A stretch of 64,000 nucleotides of DNA, from contig NZ_CP022986.1 in the NCBI RefSeq assembly GCF_002770595.1, positions 1,922,001-1,986,000 on the forward strand, in the 5' to 3' direction. This DNA comes from Chryseobacterium camelliae (GTDB lineage: Bacteria; Bacteroidota; Bacteroidia; Flavobacteriales; Weeksellaceae). The position numbers and the translations under genes are program-made. Shown in pieces: positions 1-7,705 of this stretch. The stretch's first letter is position 1, and each line of letters opens with the position of its first letter. Below the pieces are notes generated by a model that saw only the letters and a list, made by a program, of their open reading frames with translations, had not been told where the DNA came from and did not search any database.

Positions 1-886
1 AGCTTCGGAGCTGGTCCTCAATTTCAGTTTGATTGCCAATGAGCGTATATTTCAGTTTCTGCAGGACCATGGATTTTTCCATCGGTGACCAGATATCATC
101 CATATCTTCTACCGGCGGGGCAAATGGTTTTCTATCATTTCTGATGATATTGATAAATGCCTGATACAGTGTTGTAGAAATCGTACGCGCTTCTTCCGAA
201 GTGGATGCGGCAACTCCGTTAACACAGGCAATTATATACGGTTGTTTCAACTGGCGCGACGGCTGGAAGTGCTGCCTGTAAATTTTAAATGCCATTTCCA
301 TCTGCTCCGGGGCAAAATGTCCGGCAAAAGCGTATGGCAGTCCGAGCTCAGCTGCAAGCCATGCACTGTCTGTACTGGAGCCCAAAATATACAATGGGAT
401 ATCCAGGCCTTCCCCGGGAATAGCCCTGACCATTGCCCCTGAGTTCTCCTTCGAAAAGTAAGTCTGCAATTCAAGGATCTGTCTTGGAAATTGTTCATTG
501 ATCGTCATAGGATTTCTTCCCAGAGCCTGGGCTGTCAAACCGTCTGTTCCCGGAGCTCTCCCCAGTCCCAGGTCAATCCTTCCCGGAAAAAGAGATTCCA
601 GAGTACCGAATTGTTCAGCAATAACCAGTGAACTGTGGTTCGGGAGCATAATGCCGCCGGAACCGACTCTTATTTTTTTTGTCCCGTTGGCAATAAAGCC
701 AATGAGCACCGAAGTGGCAGAACTGGCAATGCTTTCCATATTATGGTGTTCGGCAAGCCAGAATCTTTTATAGTTAAGGTTTTCCGCATAGTTGGCCAGC
801 GATAAACTGTCCTGAAAAGTATCATGGATGGTTTTTCCCTGTTTGACAGGGGCAAGGTCCAGCACGGATAATTCAAAATTTTTCAT
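1..886 (-). CDS. LLM-class flavin-dependent oxidoreductase (C-terminus beyond window)
   Basis: The reading frame starts at the ATG at 886-884 ([13 protein letters not shown]) and stays open for 295 codons to the left edge, so the C-terminal end is missing. It belongs to the luciferase-like monooxygenase family (bacterial luciferase alpha-like, YhbW/MsnO8 type): visible hallmarks are the N-terminal Ser-Val-Leu-Asp-Leu-Ala-Pro segment, [10 protein letters not shown] at about residue 43, the [12 protein letters not shown] strand-loop near residue 75 and the [11 protein letters not shown] motif near 107. Members use FMNH2 or F420-like flavins to oxidise small organics, but the substrate here cannot be told. 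On the minus strand a TAGCTTTG box (929-922) lies upstream in the position of a Bacteroidota -7 element. It is divergent from the next gene. Confidence 0.85.
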   Translation of the reverse strand, partial: MKNFELSVLDLAPVKQGKTIHDTFQDSLSLANYAENLNYKRFWLAEHHNMESIASSATSVLIGFIANGTKKIRVGSGGIMLPNHSSLVIAEQFGTLESLFPGRIDLGLGRAPGTDGLTAQALGRNPMTINEQFPRQILELQTYFSKENSGAMVRAIPGEGLDIPLYILGSSTDSAWLAAELGLPYAFAGHFAPEQMEMAFKIYRQHFQPSRQLKQPYIIACVNGVAASTSEEARTISTTLYQAFINIIRNDRKPFAPPVEDMDDIWSPMEKSMVLQKLKYTLIGNQTEIEDQLRS

Positions 887-1116
887 ATTGCACTCAATTT
901 TCTTTTAGAGAAAATATAATGCAAAGCTAAAGCTTATAATCTGCATTAGTTACTTTTTGTAATTGATAGGATTAATAGTGTGTTTTAGCGAAAAACTATT
1001 GACTGGTCAACAATAAAAATTAAGCGATTAACCCCTGTGTAGATCATTTAAATTTATATCTGCATGGGATAAAATTGTATATTTAATCTCATTCACTGAG
1101 ATAACAATTAAGATCC

Positions 1117-1656
1117 ATGAACCTTATCAAAGATTTTCAGGAACAGACCGTTGAAATATTGGATTTCCAGACCACCTATCTGGTTGTACAACTTAATAAT
1201 GTATCCTCACGTTTTGATTTTAAAAATAAAAAGGAAGCATTTCTAAAATATAAGACCAAAGGCACATTCAGATATTATACCCATCATCCTTTGCTGATAA
1301 ACCATAACGAGAGCTCCCACGAAGTTTTTATCAATTCAAAACCTGAAGATGCAGAAACATTTATTGCAGACCTTCGAACGTCTTTTCATGAAATTACCAA
1401 GGGCTGGAGAAACTTTGAAGATTATATTGAGTCTAAGTCAGAAATTTTTGATTCTGTATTTAATAAAAACATCAGGAAGGGATCCGGTAAGATTTTAACA
1501 GTGCCTTCATCACTTTTAGCTGAAACCGAAAGAATATGCCAAAAGCATCACATCAAGATGACAACCTTTGGAGGTAATAAAATAACTCAGAATGAACTCA
1601 TTATGATTGATCATCAATTTGTAATTGCTGAGCAGTTTGTTCCTAGTTCAATGTAG
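1117..1656 (+). CDS. Hypothetical protein, 179 aa
   Basis: An intact 179-residue frame beginning MNLIKDFQEQTVEIL. I do not recognise a family. It is soluble in appearance: no signal peptide, no membrane segment, mixed charge, with several aromatic and histidine residues (RYYTHHP near residue 52, an EITKGWRNFEDY stretch near 93). It ends 7 bases before the stop of the convergent helicase gene, with no hairpin between them. The 230 bases upstream are AT-rich and hold no other gene. Codon usage looks like ordinary coding sequence and the frame is unbroken, which is the main support for calling it real. Confidence 0.6.
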   Translation: MNLIKDFQEQTVEILDFQTTYLVVQLNNVSSRFDFKNKKEAFLKYKTKGTFRYYTHHPLLINHNESSHEVFINSKPEDAETFIADLRTSFHEITKGWRNFEDYIESKSEIFDSVFNKNIRKGSGKILTVPSSLLAETERICQKHHIKMTTFGGNKITQNELIMIDHQFVIAEQFVPSSM

Positions 1657-1663
1657 ACATCAA

Positions 1664-3796
1664 TTATCCCTTCTTGCTCTTCTCTTTAAAATAATTGAAA
1701 TGATTGATCAGAATTCTGATTTCATTGAATTCAAAGTGGCTGGGAAGCGCATTTTTCCATTCTGTCAAGGTTTCTTTCGGATCCGTTTTAAAGATTTCTT
1801 CAAAAGCTTTGATCTTATCCGAGGTAATTACTCTTGAAATATCCAGTAACCCCTGTTCTGCAAACTTCGCCAGATGCCCGATCACTGTTTCTTTCACCAA
1901 TCCTCTTTCCAGCGCAATTTCCGAAATGGTTTTGCCTTCCTCGAATAGCTGGAACGTGAGTACCTGCGACGGGACCTTTGCGATTTTCATACTGACTTCC
2001 TTGTCATTTTTCTCATCCAGCAGCCGGGTTTCCAGCAGATGGATATCTTTCAGGCTGTTCAGGTATTCTTCAGTATCTTCAAGCCAGCTTTTAAAATCTT
2101 CATTATATTGTTTCAGGCCTTTTACCCCTTTTATTTCCGCGTAGAAGTCTTTCAGAGGGCTGAATATTTTATCTCGGGTTTCCGTAAAGAAAAAATTTAC
2201 GGCACCTTTAGCCTTGCTTTCAATTTCTGCCCATTCTTCCTGCTGGCTGATGAAGCTGTCCACTTTTTTGAAAATAATCCTTTCCAGTTTCTCAAAAACC
2301 TTTCCAAGGGTTACGATTTCATGTTTGATCTGGGTATACAGCTGGCTGGCCTTTACATGGTCGATGCTTTTGGTCGCTACGGAACGTTTGTTCCATTCTT
2401 CGGCTTCCTGTAAGAACCAGAGGCAGTCTAAGGTACGCAGTACTTTCCGGATGCTGTAATCGTATTTTTCTTTATTCAGGATCGACTCTACATGGTCATT
2501 GGCATGGGTTTCTCCCTGAAACTGCAGAATCCTGTTGTCCTTAAAAATAACTTCAGGTGTAATTTCAGATTTCAATACAATACCTTCCAGCGTCCTGCAA
2601 CGGGATAACGCCACATATACCTGGCCGGCCGTAAAGCTTTTTCCAGCATCTATGATGACCCTGTCAAATGTAAGCCCCTGGCTTTTATGAATGGTTACCG
2701 CCCAGGCGAGCTTAACCGGGAACTGCTCAAAGCTTCCCAGAACTTCTTCCTTGATGCTTTTGTCCGTATCTAGGAAATATTTTTTCTGCTCCCAGACTTC
2801 CCTCTTCACGGTAATTTCGCGTTCACTACCTTCCAGGATGACTTTAATCTCATTGTCGTCCAGTGAGGCAATTTCTCCCAGCTTACCGTTGAAGTACCTT
2901 TTATCCGGAGAAACATCGTTGCGGATGAACATGATCTGTGCACCGGGCTTCAGCTCCAGGAACTGGTCATTCGGAAACTGGTTCTCCTTAAATTCACCAA
3001 ACAGCTTGGCTTCATAAGTAGTAGCATCCACTTTGATCTCCGCCAGTTTTTCCTGGTTGATTTCGTCCGCCATTTTATTATGTGAACAAAGGTATACGTA
3101 TGAATCTTCCCCTGCTTTGAAACCGGGGTCGTATCTCTGGTTCAAGAGACTGAAATCGATATTGGCCACATCACCGTCCCGGATGGCATTTAGGATATCC
3201 AGGAACTGTTCATCGGACTGCCGGTACACTTTGGTGAGTTCGATGGTGATCAGTGGAATATCCTTGATGGCATGGCTGTCAAAAAAGAAAGGGGACTTGT
3301 AATATTGCCTCAAAAGATGCTCATCGCGTACTACGGGCGGCAACTGGTACAGGTCGCCGATAAACAGCATCTGTACGCCGCCGAACCGTTGGGTGTTCCT
3401 CCTGATGAACCGCAATGAAAAATCCATCATATCCAGTACGTCGGCACGCAGCATCGATACCTCATCAATGATGATCACTTCCACTTCCCTCAGCAGCTTC
3501 AGCTTATCTTTCCGGTATTTGAAATGCGGCATAAGGTCTGCAATATTATTGGCCATGCTACCGTCTATACGGTCTGTAGTGGGCAGAAATGTCCTCAGTG
3601 GAAGACCGAACATGGAGTGGATGGTGACTCCGCCTGCATTAATGGCTGCAATGCCTGTCGGGGCCACTACAATATGCTTTTTCCGCGTCTTTTTTACAAA
3701 ATCATTGAGGAAAGTGGTTTTCCCTGTTCCTGCTTTTCCTGTAAGAAAGACACTTCTGTTGGTATGCTCTATTAAGTCGAAAAAATAATTGTTCAT
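1664..3796 (-). CDS. PIF1/RecD-like ATP-dependent DNA helicase with C-terminal HTH
   Basis: This 710-residue protein is a superfamily 1B helicase of the PIF1 type. Walker A (GKAGTGKT) is at residues 20-27, a DEAD-like Walker B (IIIDEVSML) near 110, the GGVQMLFIGDLYQLPPV motif III near 140, and the UvrD_C_2 signature (AWAVTIHKSQGLTFDRV) near 390 followed by VYVALSRCRTLEGI. After about residue 450 there is a helical region and then a helix-turn-helix-like segment (GKTISEIALERGLVKETVIGHL, split here only for description) near 610-640, matching the HTH_40 module seen at the end of Bacteroidota PIF1-like and RecQ proteins. Members unwind DNA 5' to 3' and act on G-quadruplexes and stalled forks; the exact substrate is inferred. 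The upstream lipoprotein gene is divergent. Confidence 0.85.
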   Translation of the reverse strand: MNNYFFDLIEHTNRSVFLTGKAGTGKTTFLNDFVKKTRKKHIVVAPTGIAAINAGGVTIHSMFGLPLRTFLPTTDRIDGSMANNIADLMPHFKYRKDKLKLLREVEVIIIDEVSMLRADVLDMMDFSLRFIRRNTQRFGGVQMLFIGDLYQLPPVVRDEHLLRQYYKSPFFFDSHAIKDIPLITIELTKVYRQSDEQFLDILNAIRDGDVANIDFSLLNQRYDPGFKAGEDSYVYLCSHNKMADEINQEKLAEIKVDATTYEAKLFGEFKENQFPNDQFLELKPGAQIMFIRNDVSPDKRYFNGKLGEIASLDDNEIKVILEGSEREITVKREVWEQKKYFLDTDKSIKEEVLGSFEQFPVKLAWAVTIHKSQGLTFDRVIIDAGKSFTAGQVYVALSRCRTLEGIVLKSEITPEVIFKDNRILQFQGETHANDHVESILNKEKYDYSIRKVLRTLDCLWFLQEAEEWNKRSVATKSIDHVKASQLYTQIKHEIVTLGKVFEKLERIIFKKVDSFISQQEEWAEIESKAKGAVNFFFTETRDKIFSPLKDFYAEIKGVKGLKQYNEDFKSWLEDTEEYLNSLKDIHLLETRLLDEKNDKEVSMKIAKVPSQVLTFQLFEEGKTISEIALERGLVKETVIGHLAKFAEQGLLDISRVITSDKIKAFEEIFKTDPKETLTEWKNALPSHFEFNEIRILINHFNYFKEKSKKG

Positions 3797-3879
3797 TGCC
3801 TGCCAAATTTACGGAAATGAATTGGATTTTTGGTCTTGGCATATGTTTTGAAAATTACCATGTGGATAAAAAAATAAAC

Positions 3880-4326
3880 ATGAAGAACCCATCAGCCTAT
3901 CTAAAAACATTGATTCTGTGCGCTGCACTGGCTTTGACGTCTTGTACGGCAACGAAGAATACAGATGCCAATCTGCCTAAAGATATCGCAGAACGTCCTG
4001 CGGATGAAAGCAGCCAGAAATATGACCAGGCCCAACTGGATAAACTTAAAGCCTATATTCAGAATGAGATCAATAAGGTGGAATGTACCGGAAGTAATGA
4101 CTGGACTTTTAGCCCGATAGGAGCCAAAGCATGCGGCGGTCCTCAGTCTTATATCGCTTATCCTAAAAAAATGGAATCTGAAATCTTACCGAAGATCAAC
4201 GACTATACGGAAAAAGTAAAAGCATTCAACGAAAAATACAAACTGATGTCAGACTGCATGATGATACTGCCCCCTAAAGCGGTAAAATGCGTTGACGGCA
4301 AACCTGAATTTGTGCCTTCAACATAA
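3880..4326 (+). CDS. Small lipoprotein, 148 aa
   Basis: The frame is open from 3796, but the ATG at 3880 gives a proper lipoprotein signal: MKN start, hydrophobic stretch LILCAALALTSC, lipobox LTSC with the acylated cysteine at about residue 22. The mature part has a helical, Lys/Glu-rich segment (AQLDKLKAYIQNEINKV) followed by a short domain with cysteines around ECTGSNDW and KACGGPQS, and two more near the C-terminus (SDCMMILPPKAVKCVDG), so one or two disulphides in the periplasm are plausible. No function is recognised. A strong hairpin terminator follows at 4361-4401. Confidence 0.72.
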   Translation: MKNPSAYLKTLILCAALALTSCTATKNTDANLPKDIAERPADESSQKYDQAQLDKLKAYIQNEINKVECTGSNDWTFSPIGAKACGGPQSYIAYPKKMESEILPKINDYTEKVKAFNEKYKLMSDCMMILPPKAVKCVDGKPEFVPST

Positions 4327-4360
4327 TCCGCTATAATCCTATAAACACACGAATTCTTAT

Positions 4361-4401
4361 AGTAAAACAGGCTGTTCCCAATGGAAACAGCCTGTTTTAC
4401 T
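4361..4401. terminator. Bidirectional hairpin terminator
   Basis: A 19-base inverted repeat (AGTAAAACAGGCTGTTCCC with its partner, one mismatch) around a 3-base AAT loop, with A/T runs on both sides. It sits downstream of the lipoprotein gene and of the convergent gamma carbonic anhydrase gene. Confidence 0.8.
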
Positions 4402-4513
4402 TGTATAATGACCGAATATCCCATATGGAAAATGGTCTCACCCTTATCAATTCTATCCTTATATCTCACATATAAAGTCTGATATCTGATATCTAGCACC
4501 TGAAGTCTGATTA

Positions 4514-5029
4514 TCACTCCTTATACCACGAAGAATACTTCACATAATTATCAGCAATCCTGTTCACTTCCCCTTCCAGCAATGCTGCAGAGATATCTTT
4601 GATTTTCCTGGCCGGAACGCCGCCCCAGACTTCTCCGGATTTAATATGGGTACCCTGGGTGACTACCGAACCGGCTCCCACAATGGAGTTTTCTTCTACC
4701 AGGCACTCATCCATTACGATGGCACCCATCCCTATTAGTACGTTATCCTTTATGGTACATCCGTGCACAATGGCATTATGGCCGATGGAAACATTGTTCC
4801 CGATATTCAGCGGGTGCTTTTCATAGGTGCAGTGCAGCATGGCATTGTCCTGCACATTGACTTTATCTCCCATCCTGATATAATGTACATCACCCCGTAT
4901 AACGGCATTGTACCAGATGCTGCATTCTTTGCCCATGGTCACATTTCCGATAACGGTTGCTGTTTCTGCCAGAAAAGTATCTTCCCCGATCTGAGGAATT
5001 TTGCCTAAAAGTTCTCTTATAATTGCCAT
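4514..5029 (-). CDS. Gamma-class carbonic anhydrase family protein
   Basis: A 171-residue left-handed beta-helix protein of the gamma carbonic anhydrase/YrdA/PaaY family. Hexapeptide repeats of the form [LIV]GxNxxI run from about residue 15 to 140. The three zinc-ligand histidines of the family are visible: His66 in AMLHCTY and His84 and His89 in SIGHNAIVHG. Length is typical of single-domain members, which form trimers with metals at subunit interfaces. Members hydrate CO2 or act as acyl-CoA thioesterase-like or ferripyochelin-binding proteins; activity is not decidable from sequence. It is divergent from the NifU-like gene. Confidence 0.85.
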   Translation of the reverse strand: MAIIRELLGKIPQIGEDTFLAETATVIGNVTMGKECSIWYNAVIRGDVHYIRMGDKVNVQDNAMLHCTYEKHPLNIGNNVSIGHNAIVHGCTIKDNVLIGMGAIVMDECLVEENSIVGAGSVVTQGTHIKSGEVWGGVPARKIKDISAALLEGEVNRIADNYVKYSSWYKE

Positions 5030-5177
5030 AGTTCAGTTGAAGTTTAATAATGAGCAGATTATGAAACCGGATTTCGTATGTGTGCATTTCAAATGGCAGC
5101 GATAGCAAAAATCTAATTTCGAATCTCTGACTCCTAAGTTCTAATTGCGTATTTTTGTATTCAAATTTAACGAAAAA

Positions 5178-6056
5178 ATGCGTACAATAATTATAGAGCC
5201 AACCGAAAACCCGAAAGTGATGAAATTCGTTACGGATTACACGTTGATCCCGGGGTCTTTAGAGCTGGACAGAAATTCAGATATATTGGAAATCCCCCTT
5301 GCCCAGGAACTGTTCAATTATCCTTTTGTAGAAAGGATTTTTATTACCGCCAATTTTGTGGCTGTAGCCAAACAGGATACGATAGAATGGGAACATGTGG
5401 TGGAAAGCCTTAAAAACGTGATTGAGGACGAATTGCTGGCCAATCCGAGAATATACCTCCAGAAGAAAAAGGAAATGTACCAGATCTATGCGGAGATGAC
5501 GCCTAATCCTAATGTAATGAAGTTTGTCTCTAACAAACTTCTTTTGGACGGTTTTGCTGAAGTAAAATCCAGGCAAGAAGCTGAAGGTGTTCCTTTAGCC
5601 CAGGCGATTTACAAAGAATTTGATTTTGTTTCCGAGGTTTTTATTTCCGATAATTTCGTGGCCGTGACGAGAAACAATTCTGTGGAATGGCATGAGGTGA
5701 TGATGGCTGTCCGTGCCCTGATTGCCGAATACCTTCAGAATGGTGGTGAAATCTCCCGTCTGGAACCTCAGAAACATGAAAACCCGGTAGAAAAAATTAT
5801 CAACAGGGATTACACTGATGATGAGCAGAAAATATCCGACATCCTGAATGAATATGTTGCTCCCGCAGTAGAAAATGACGGCGGAAAAATCTCCCTGATG
5901 GAATATGACCAGGACAGCAAAACAGCAAGGATGCTTTTACAGGGTGCGTGCTCAGGATGCCCGAGTTCTACGGCTACCCTGAAAAACGGTATTGAAAACA
6001 TCCTGAAACAGTTTGTACCTGATCTGGTAGAAAGAGTGGAAGCAGTTAACGGATAA
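5178..6056 (+). CDS. NifU-type Fe-S scaffold with two tandem Nfu N-terminal domains
   Basis: The ATG at 5178 (MRTIIIEPTENP) is preferred over the in-frame ATG at 5145 because it starts exactly at the domain. The 292-residue protein has two copies of the Scaffold_Nfu N-terminal domain (residues about 3-85 and 104-190, both with a TPNP/TENPxVMKF entry and a FVERIFI/FVSEVFI-xxNFVAV core), then a C-terminal NifU domain (about 215-285) with the cluster-binding Cys258-x-x-Cys261 in GACSGCPSS. Nfu proteins carry and hand over 4Fe-4S clusters to target enzymes. It is followed after 10 bases by an FMN reductase-like gene and then hemH, suggesting a small iron/redox transcription unit. Confidence 0.88.
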   Translation: MRTIIIEPTENPKVMKFVTDYTLIPGSLELDRNSDILEIPLAQELFNYPFVERIFITANFVAVAKQDTIEWEHVVESLKNVIEDELLANPRIYLQKKKEMYQIYAEMTPNPNVMKFVSNKLLLDGFAEVKSRQEAEGVPLAQAIYKEFDFVSEVFISDNFVAVTRNNSVEWHEVMMAVRALIAEYLQNGGEISRLEPQKHENPVEKIINRDYTDDEQKISDILNEYVAPAVENDGGKISLMEYDQDSKTARMLLQGACSGCPSSTATLKNGIENILKQFVPDLVERVEAVNG

Positions 6057-6066
6057 ATATCTGCCC

Positions 6067-6594
6067 ATGTCTTCCGGAACTAAAATCCTTATTATAATTG
6101 GAAGTGCTTCTGAAAATTCCAGCAACCAGAGACTGATGGATCAGATACTAGAAAAAACAGGCCATGTAAATTTTCTGATGTATGATAACCTGTCTATCCT
6201 TCCTCATTTTGATACAGCATTAACGGATGATCATACTCCGGCAGAAGTCCTGAAAATCAGAGAAGATATCAGGAATTCAGCAGGGGTCATCTTTTCCACA
6301 CCGGAATATATTTTCAGTATCCCGGGAAGATTAAAAAACGTATTGGAATGGTGTGTATCTACAACGGTTTTTTCAGAAAAACCGGTTGCTGTGATCACTG
6401 CTTCTGCCAATGGAGAAAAAGGCCATGAAGAGCTGTTATTGATTTTAAAGACCCTGGGTGCTGTAGCAGATGATAAACATCAGGCATTAATAAAAGGAAT
6501 AAAAGGCAAATTTGACCACAATGGATTACTGGAAAGTAATACCTTTGCCAAAGTATCAAAATTAGTAACAGACTTCATAACTTCTGTTTCATAA
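6067..6594 (+). CDS. NADPH-dependent FMN reductase-like flavoprotein
   Basis: A 175-residue flavodoxin-like protein of the FMN_red family. The FMN phosphate loop appears near residues 11-18 (IIGSASENSSNQ) and the family signature SxPEYIFSIPGRLKNVLEW near 80-98, which binds the isoalloxazine ring and the dimer partner. Enzymes of this type reduce FMN, quinones or azo compounds with NAD(P)H; the physiological acceptor is not evident. The gene starts 10 bases after the NifU-like stop and ends 12 bases before hemH, so co-transcription is likely. Confidence 0.82.
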   Translation: MSSGTKILIIIGSASENSSNQRLMDQILEKTGHVNFLMYDNLSILPHFDTALTDDHTPAEVLKIREDIRNSAGVIFSTPEYIFSIPGRLKNVLEWCVSTTVFSEKPVAVITASANGEKGHEELLLILKTLGAVADDKHQALIKGIKGKFDHNGLLESNTFAKVSKLVTDFITSVS

Positions 6595-6606
6595 TTAAAA
6601 ATTAAA

Positions 6607-7638
6607 ATGTTGAATAAGAAAGGAATTTTACTGGTCAACCTCGGTTCACCGAAATCCACAGCCGTTGATGACGTAAGGGAATATCTTGATGAATTTCTCA
6701 TGGATGAAAAGGTGATTGATTACCGTTGGATCTTCCGTGCTTTTCTGGTAAGGGGTATTATCCTGAATACAAGGCCGGCAAAATCTGCTGCTGCCTACAA
6801 GACCGTCTGGACAGATCAGGGTTCCCCGTTGATCGTTATTACAGAAAAAATTCAGAAAAAACTGCAGGAACGGTATGATATCCCAGTGGAAATCGGGATG
6901 AGGTATGCCCAGCCAAGCATTGAGTCCGGAATCCGCAAGCTTGTGGACCAGGGAGTTTCGGAAATTGTTCTTTTCCCATTATATCCGCAGTATGCAATGA
7001 GTACTACGGAAACGGTCATTGAAAAAGCGGAAGAAGTAAGGAAAAAGAATTTTCCGGAGGTGAAAATCAGCTATATACAGCCGTTTTATAACAGAGAGAT
7101 CTATATCAGCTGTTTGGCAGAAAGTATCCGCGAGAAATTGCCTGAACATTTTGATGCATTACAGTTTTCTTATCACGGAGTTCCAGAAAGGCATATTTAT
7201 AAGACCGACCCTACCAAGACCTGCAATCTTAACGACTGCTGTTCAAGGGAAAGCAATCCGAGCCACCAGTTCTGCTACCGCCATCAGTGTTATAAAACTA
7301 CGAATGACGTCATTCAAAAACTTGGGCTGCCGAAAGAAAAAACCATCGTCTCTTTCCAGTCGAGGCTGGGCAAAGACAAATGGATTGAGCCATATACGGA
7401 TGAAACCCTGGAAACCATTCCTAAAAAAGGAGTGAAAACCTTAGCCGTAGTATGTCCTGCTTTTGTATCCGACTGCCTGGAAACCCTTGAAGAGATTTCC
7501 GTTGAGGGTAAAGAACAGTTCATGCATGCGGGCGGAGAAAATTTCCATTATATCCCATGCCTTAATGATGAAGACCGGTGGATTGATGTCATTCAAACCC
7601 TATGCGATGAAAAGCTGAATGAATTTTATCTGGTATAA
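6607..7638 (+). CDS. hemH: Ferrochelatase
   Basis: Inserts ferrous iron (or, in coproporphyrin-dependent organisms, acts on coproporphyrin) in the last steps of haem synthesis. The 343-residue protein shows the N-terminal GILLVNLGSP strand, the FPLYPQYAMSTT porphyrin-side segment (123-134), the metal-ligand motif SYHGVPERH with His190, SFQSRLGKDKWIEPYT (249-264), and the acidic CPAFVSDCLETLEEI helix (283-297). Between 206 and 228 there is a short insertion with five cysteines (C206, C211, C212, C223, C228), like the cysteine cluster of some bacterial ferrochelatases that hold a 2Fe-2S centre; this is inference. It closes a three-gene unit with the NifU-like and FMN reductase genes and is followed by a terminator. 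Confidence 0.95.
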   Translation: MLNKKGILLVNLGSPKSTAVDDVREYLDEFLMDEKVIDYRWIFRAFLVRGIILNTRPAKSAAAYKTVWTDQGSPLIVITEKIQKKLQERYDIPVEIGMRYAQPSIESGIRKLVDQGVSEIVLFPLYPQYAMSTTETVIEKAEEVRKKNFPEVKISYIQPFYNREIYISCLAESIREKLPEHFDALQFSYHGVPERHIYKTDPTKTCNLNDCCSRESNPSHQFCYRHQCYKTTNDVIQKLGLPKEKTIVSFQSRLGKDKWIEPYTDETLETIPKKGVKTLAVVCPAFVSDCLETLEEISVEGKEQFMHAGGENFHYIPCLNDEDRWIDVIQTLCDEKLNEFYLV

Positions 7639-7659
7639 ATTCATGACTTCATAATAATA

Positions 7660-7695
7660 AAAAGGCCACTGGAAAATTTCCTGTGGCCTTTTTTT
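7660..7695. terminator. Hairpin terminator after hemH
   Basis: Stem AAAAGGCCACxGGA/TCCxGTGGCCTTTT with one internal mismatch, a short AAATT loop and a run of seven T. It lies between the convergent hemH and M4 protease genes and can serve both. Confidence 0.8.
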
Positions 7696-7705
7696 GGTTT
7701 TAATA

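Noticed and set aside
1625..3788. Several plus-strand ORFs of 70-146 codons across the helicase gene
   Set aside because: All are shadows of the 710-residue helicase frame on the minus strand.
3796..3879. Longer start for the lipoprotein gene
   Set aside because: The ATG at 3880 gives a proper lipobox; the extension overlaps the start of the divergent helicase gene.
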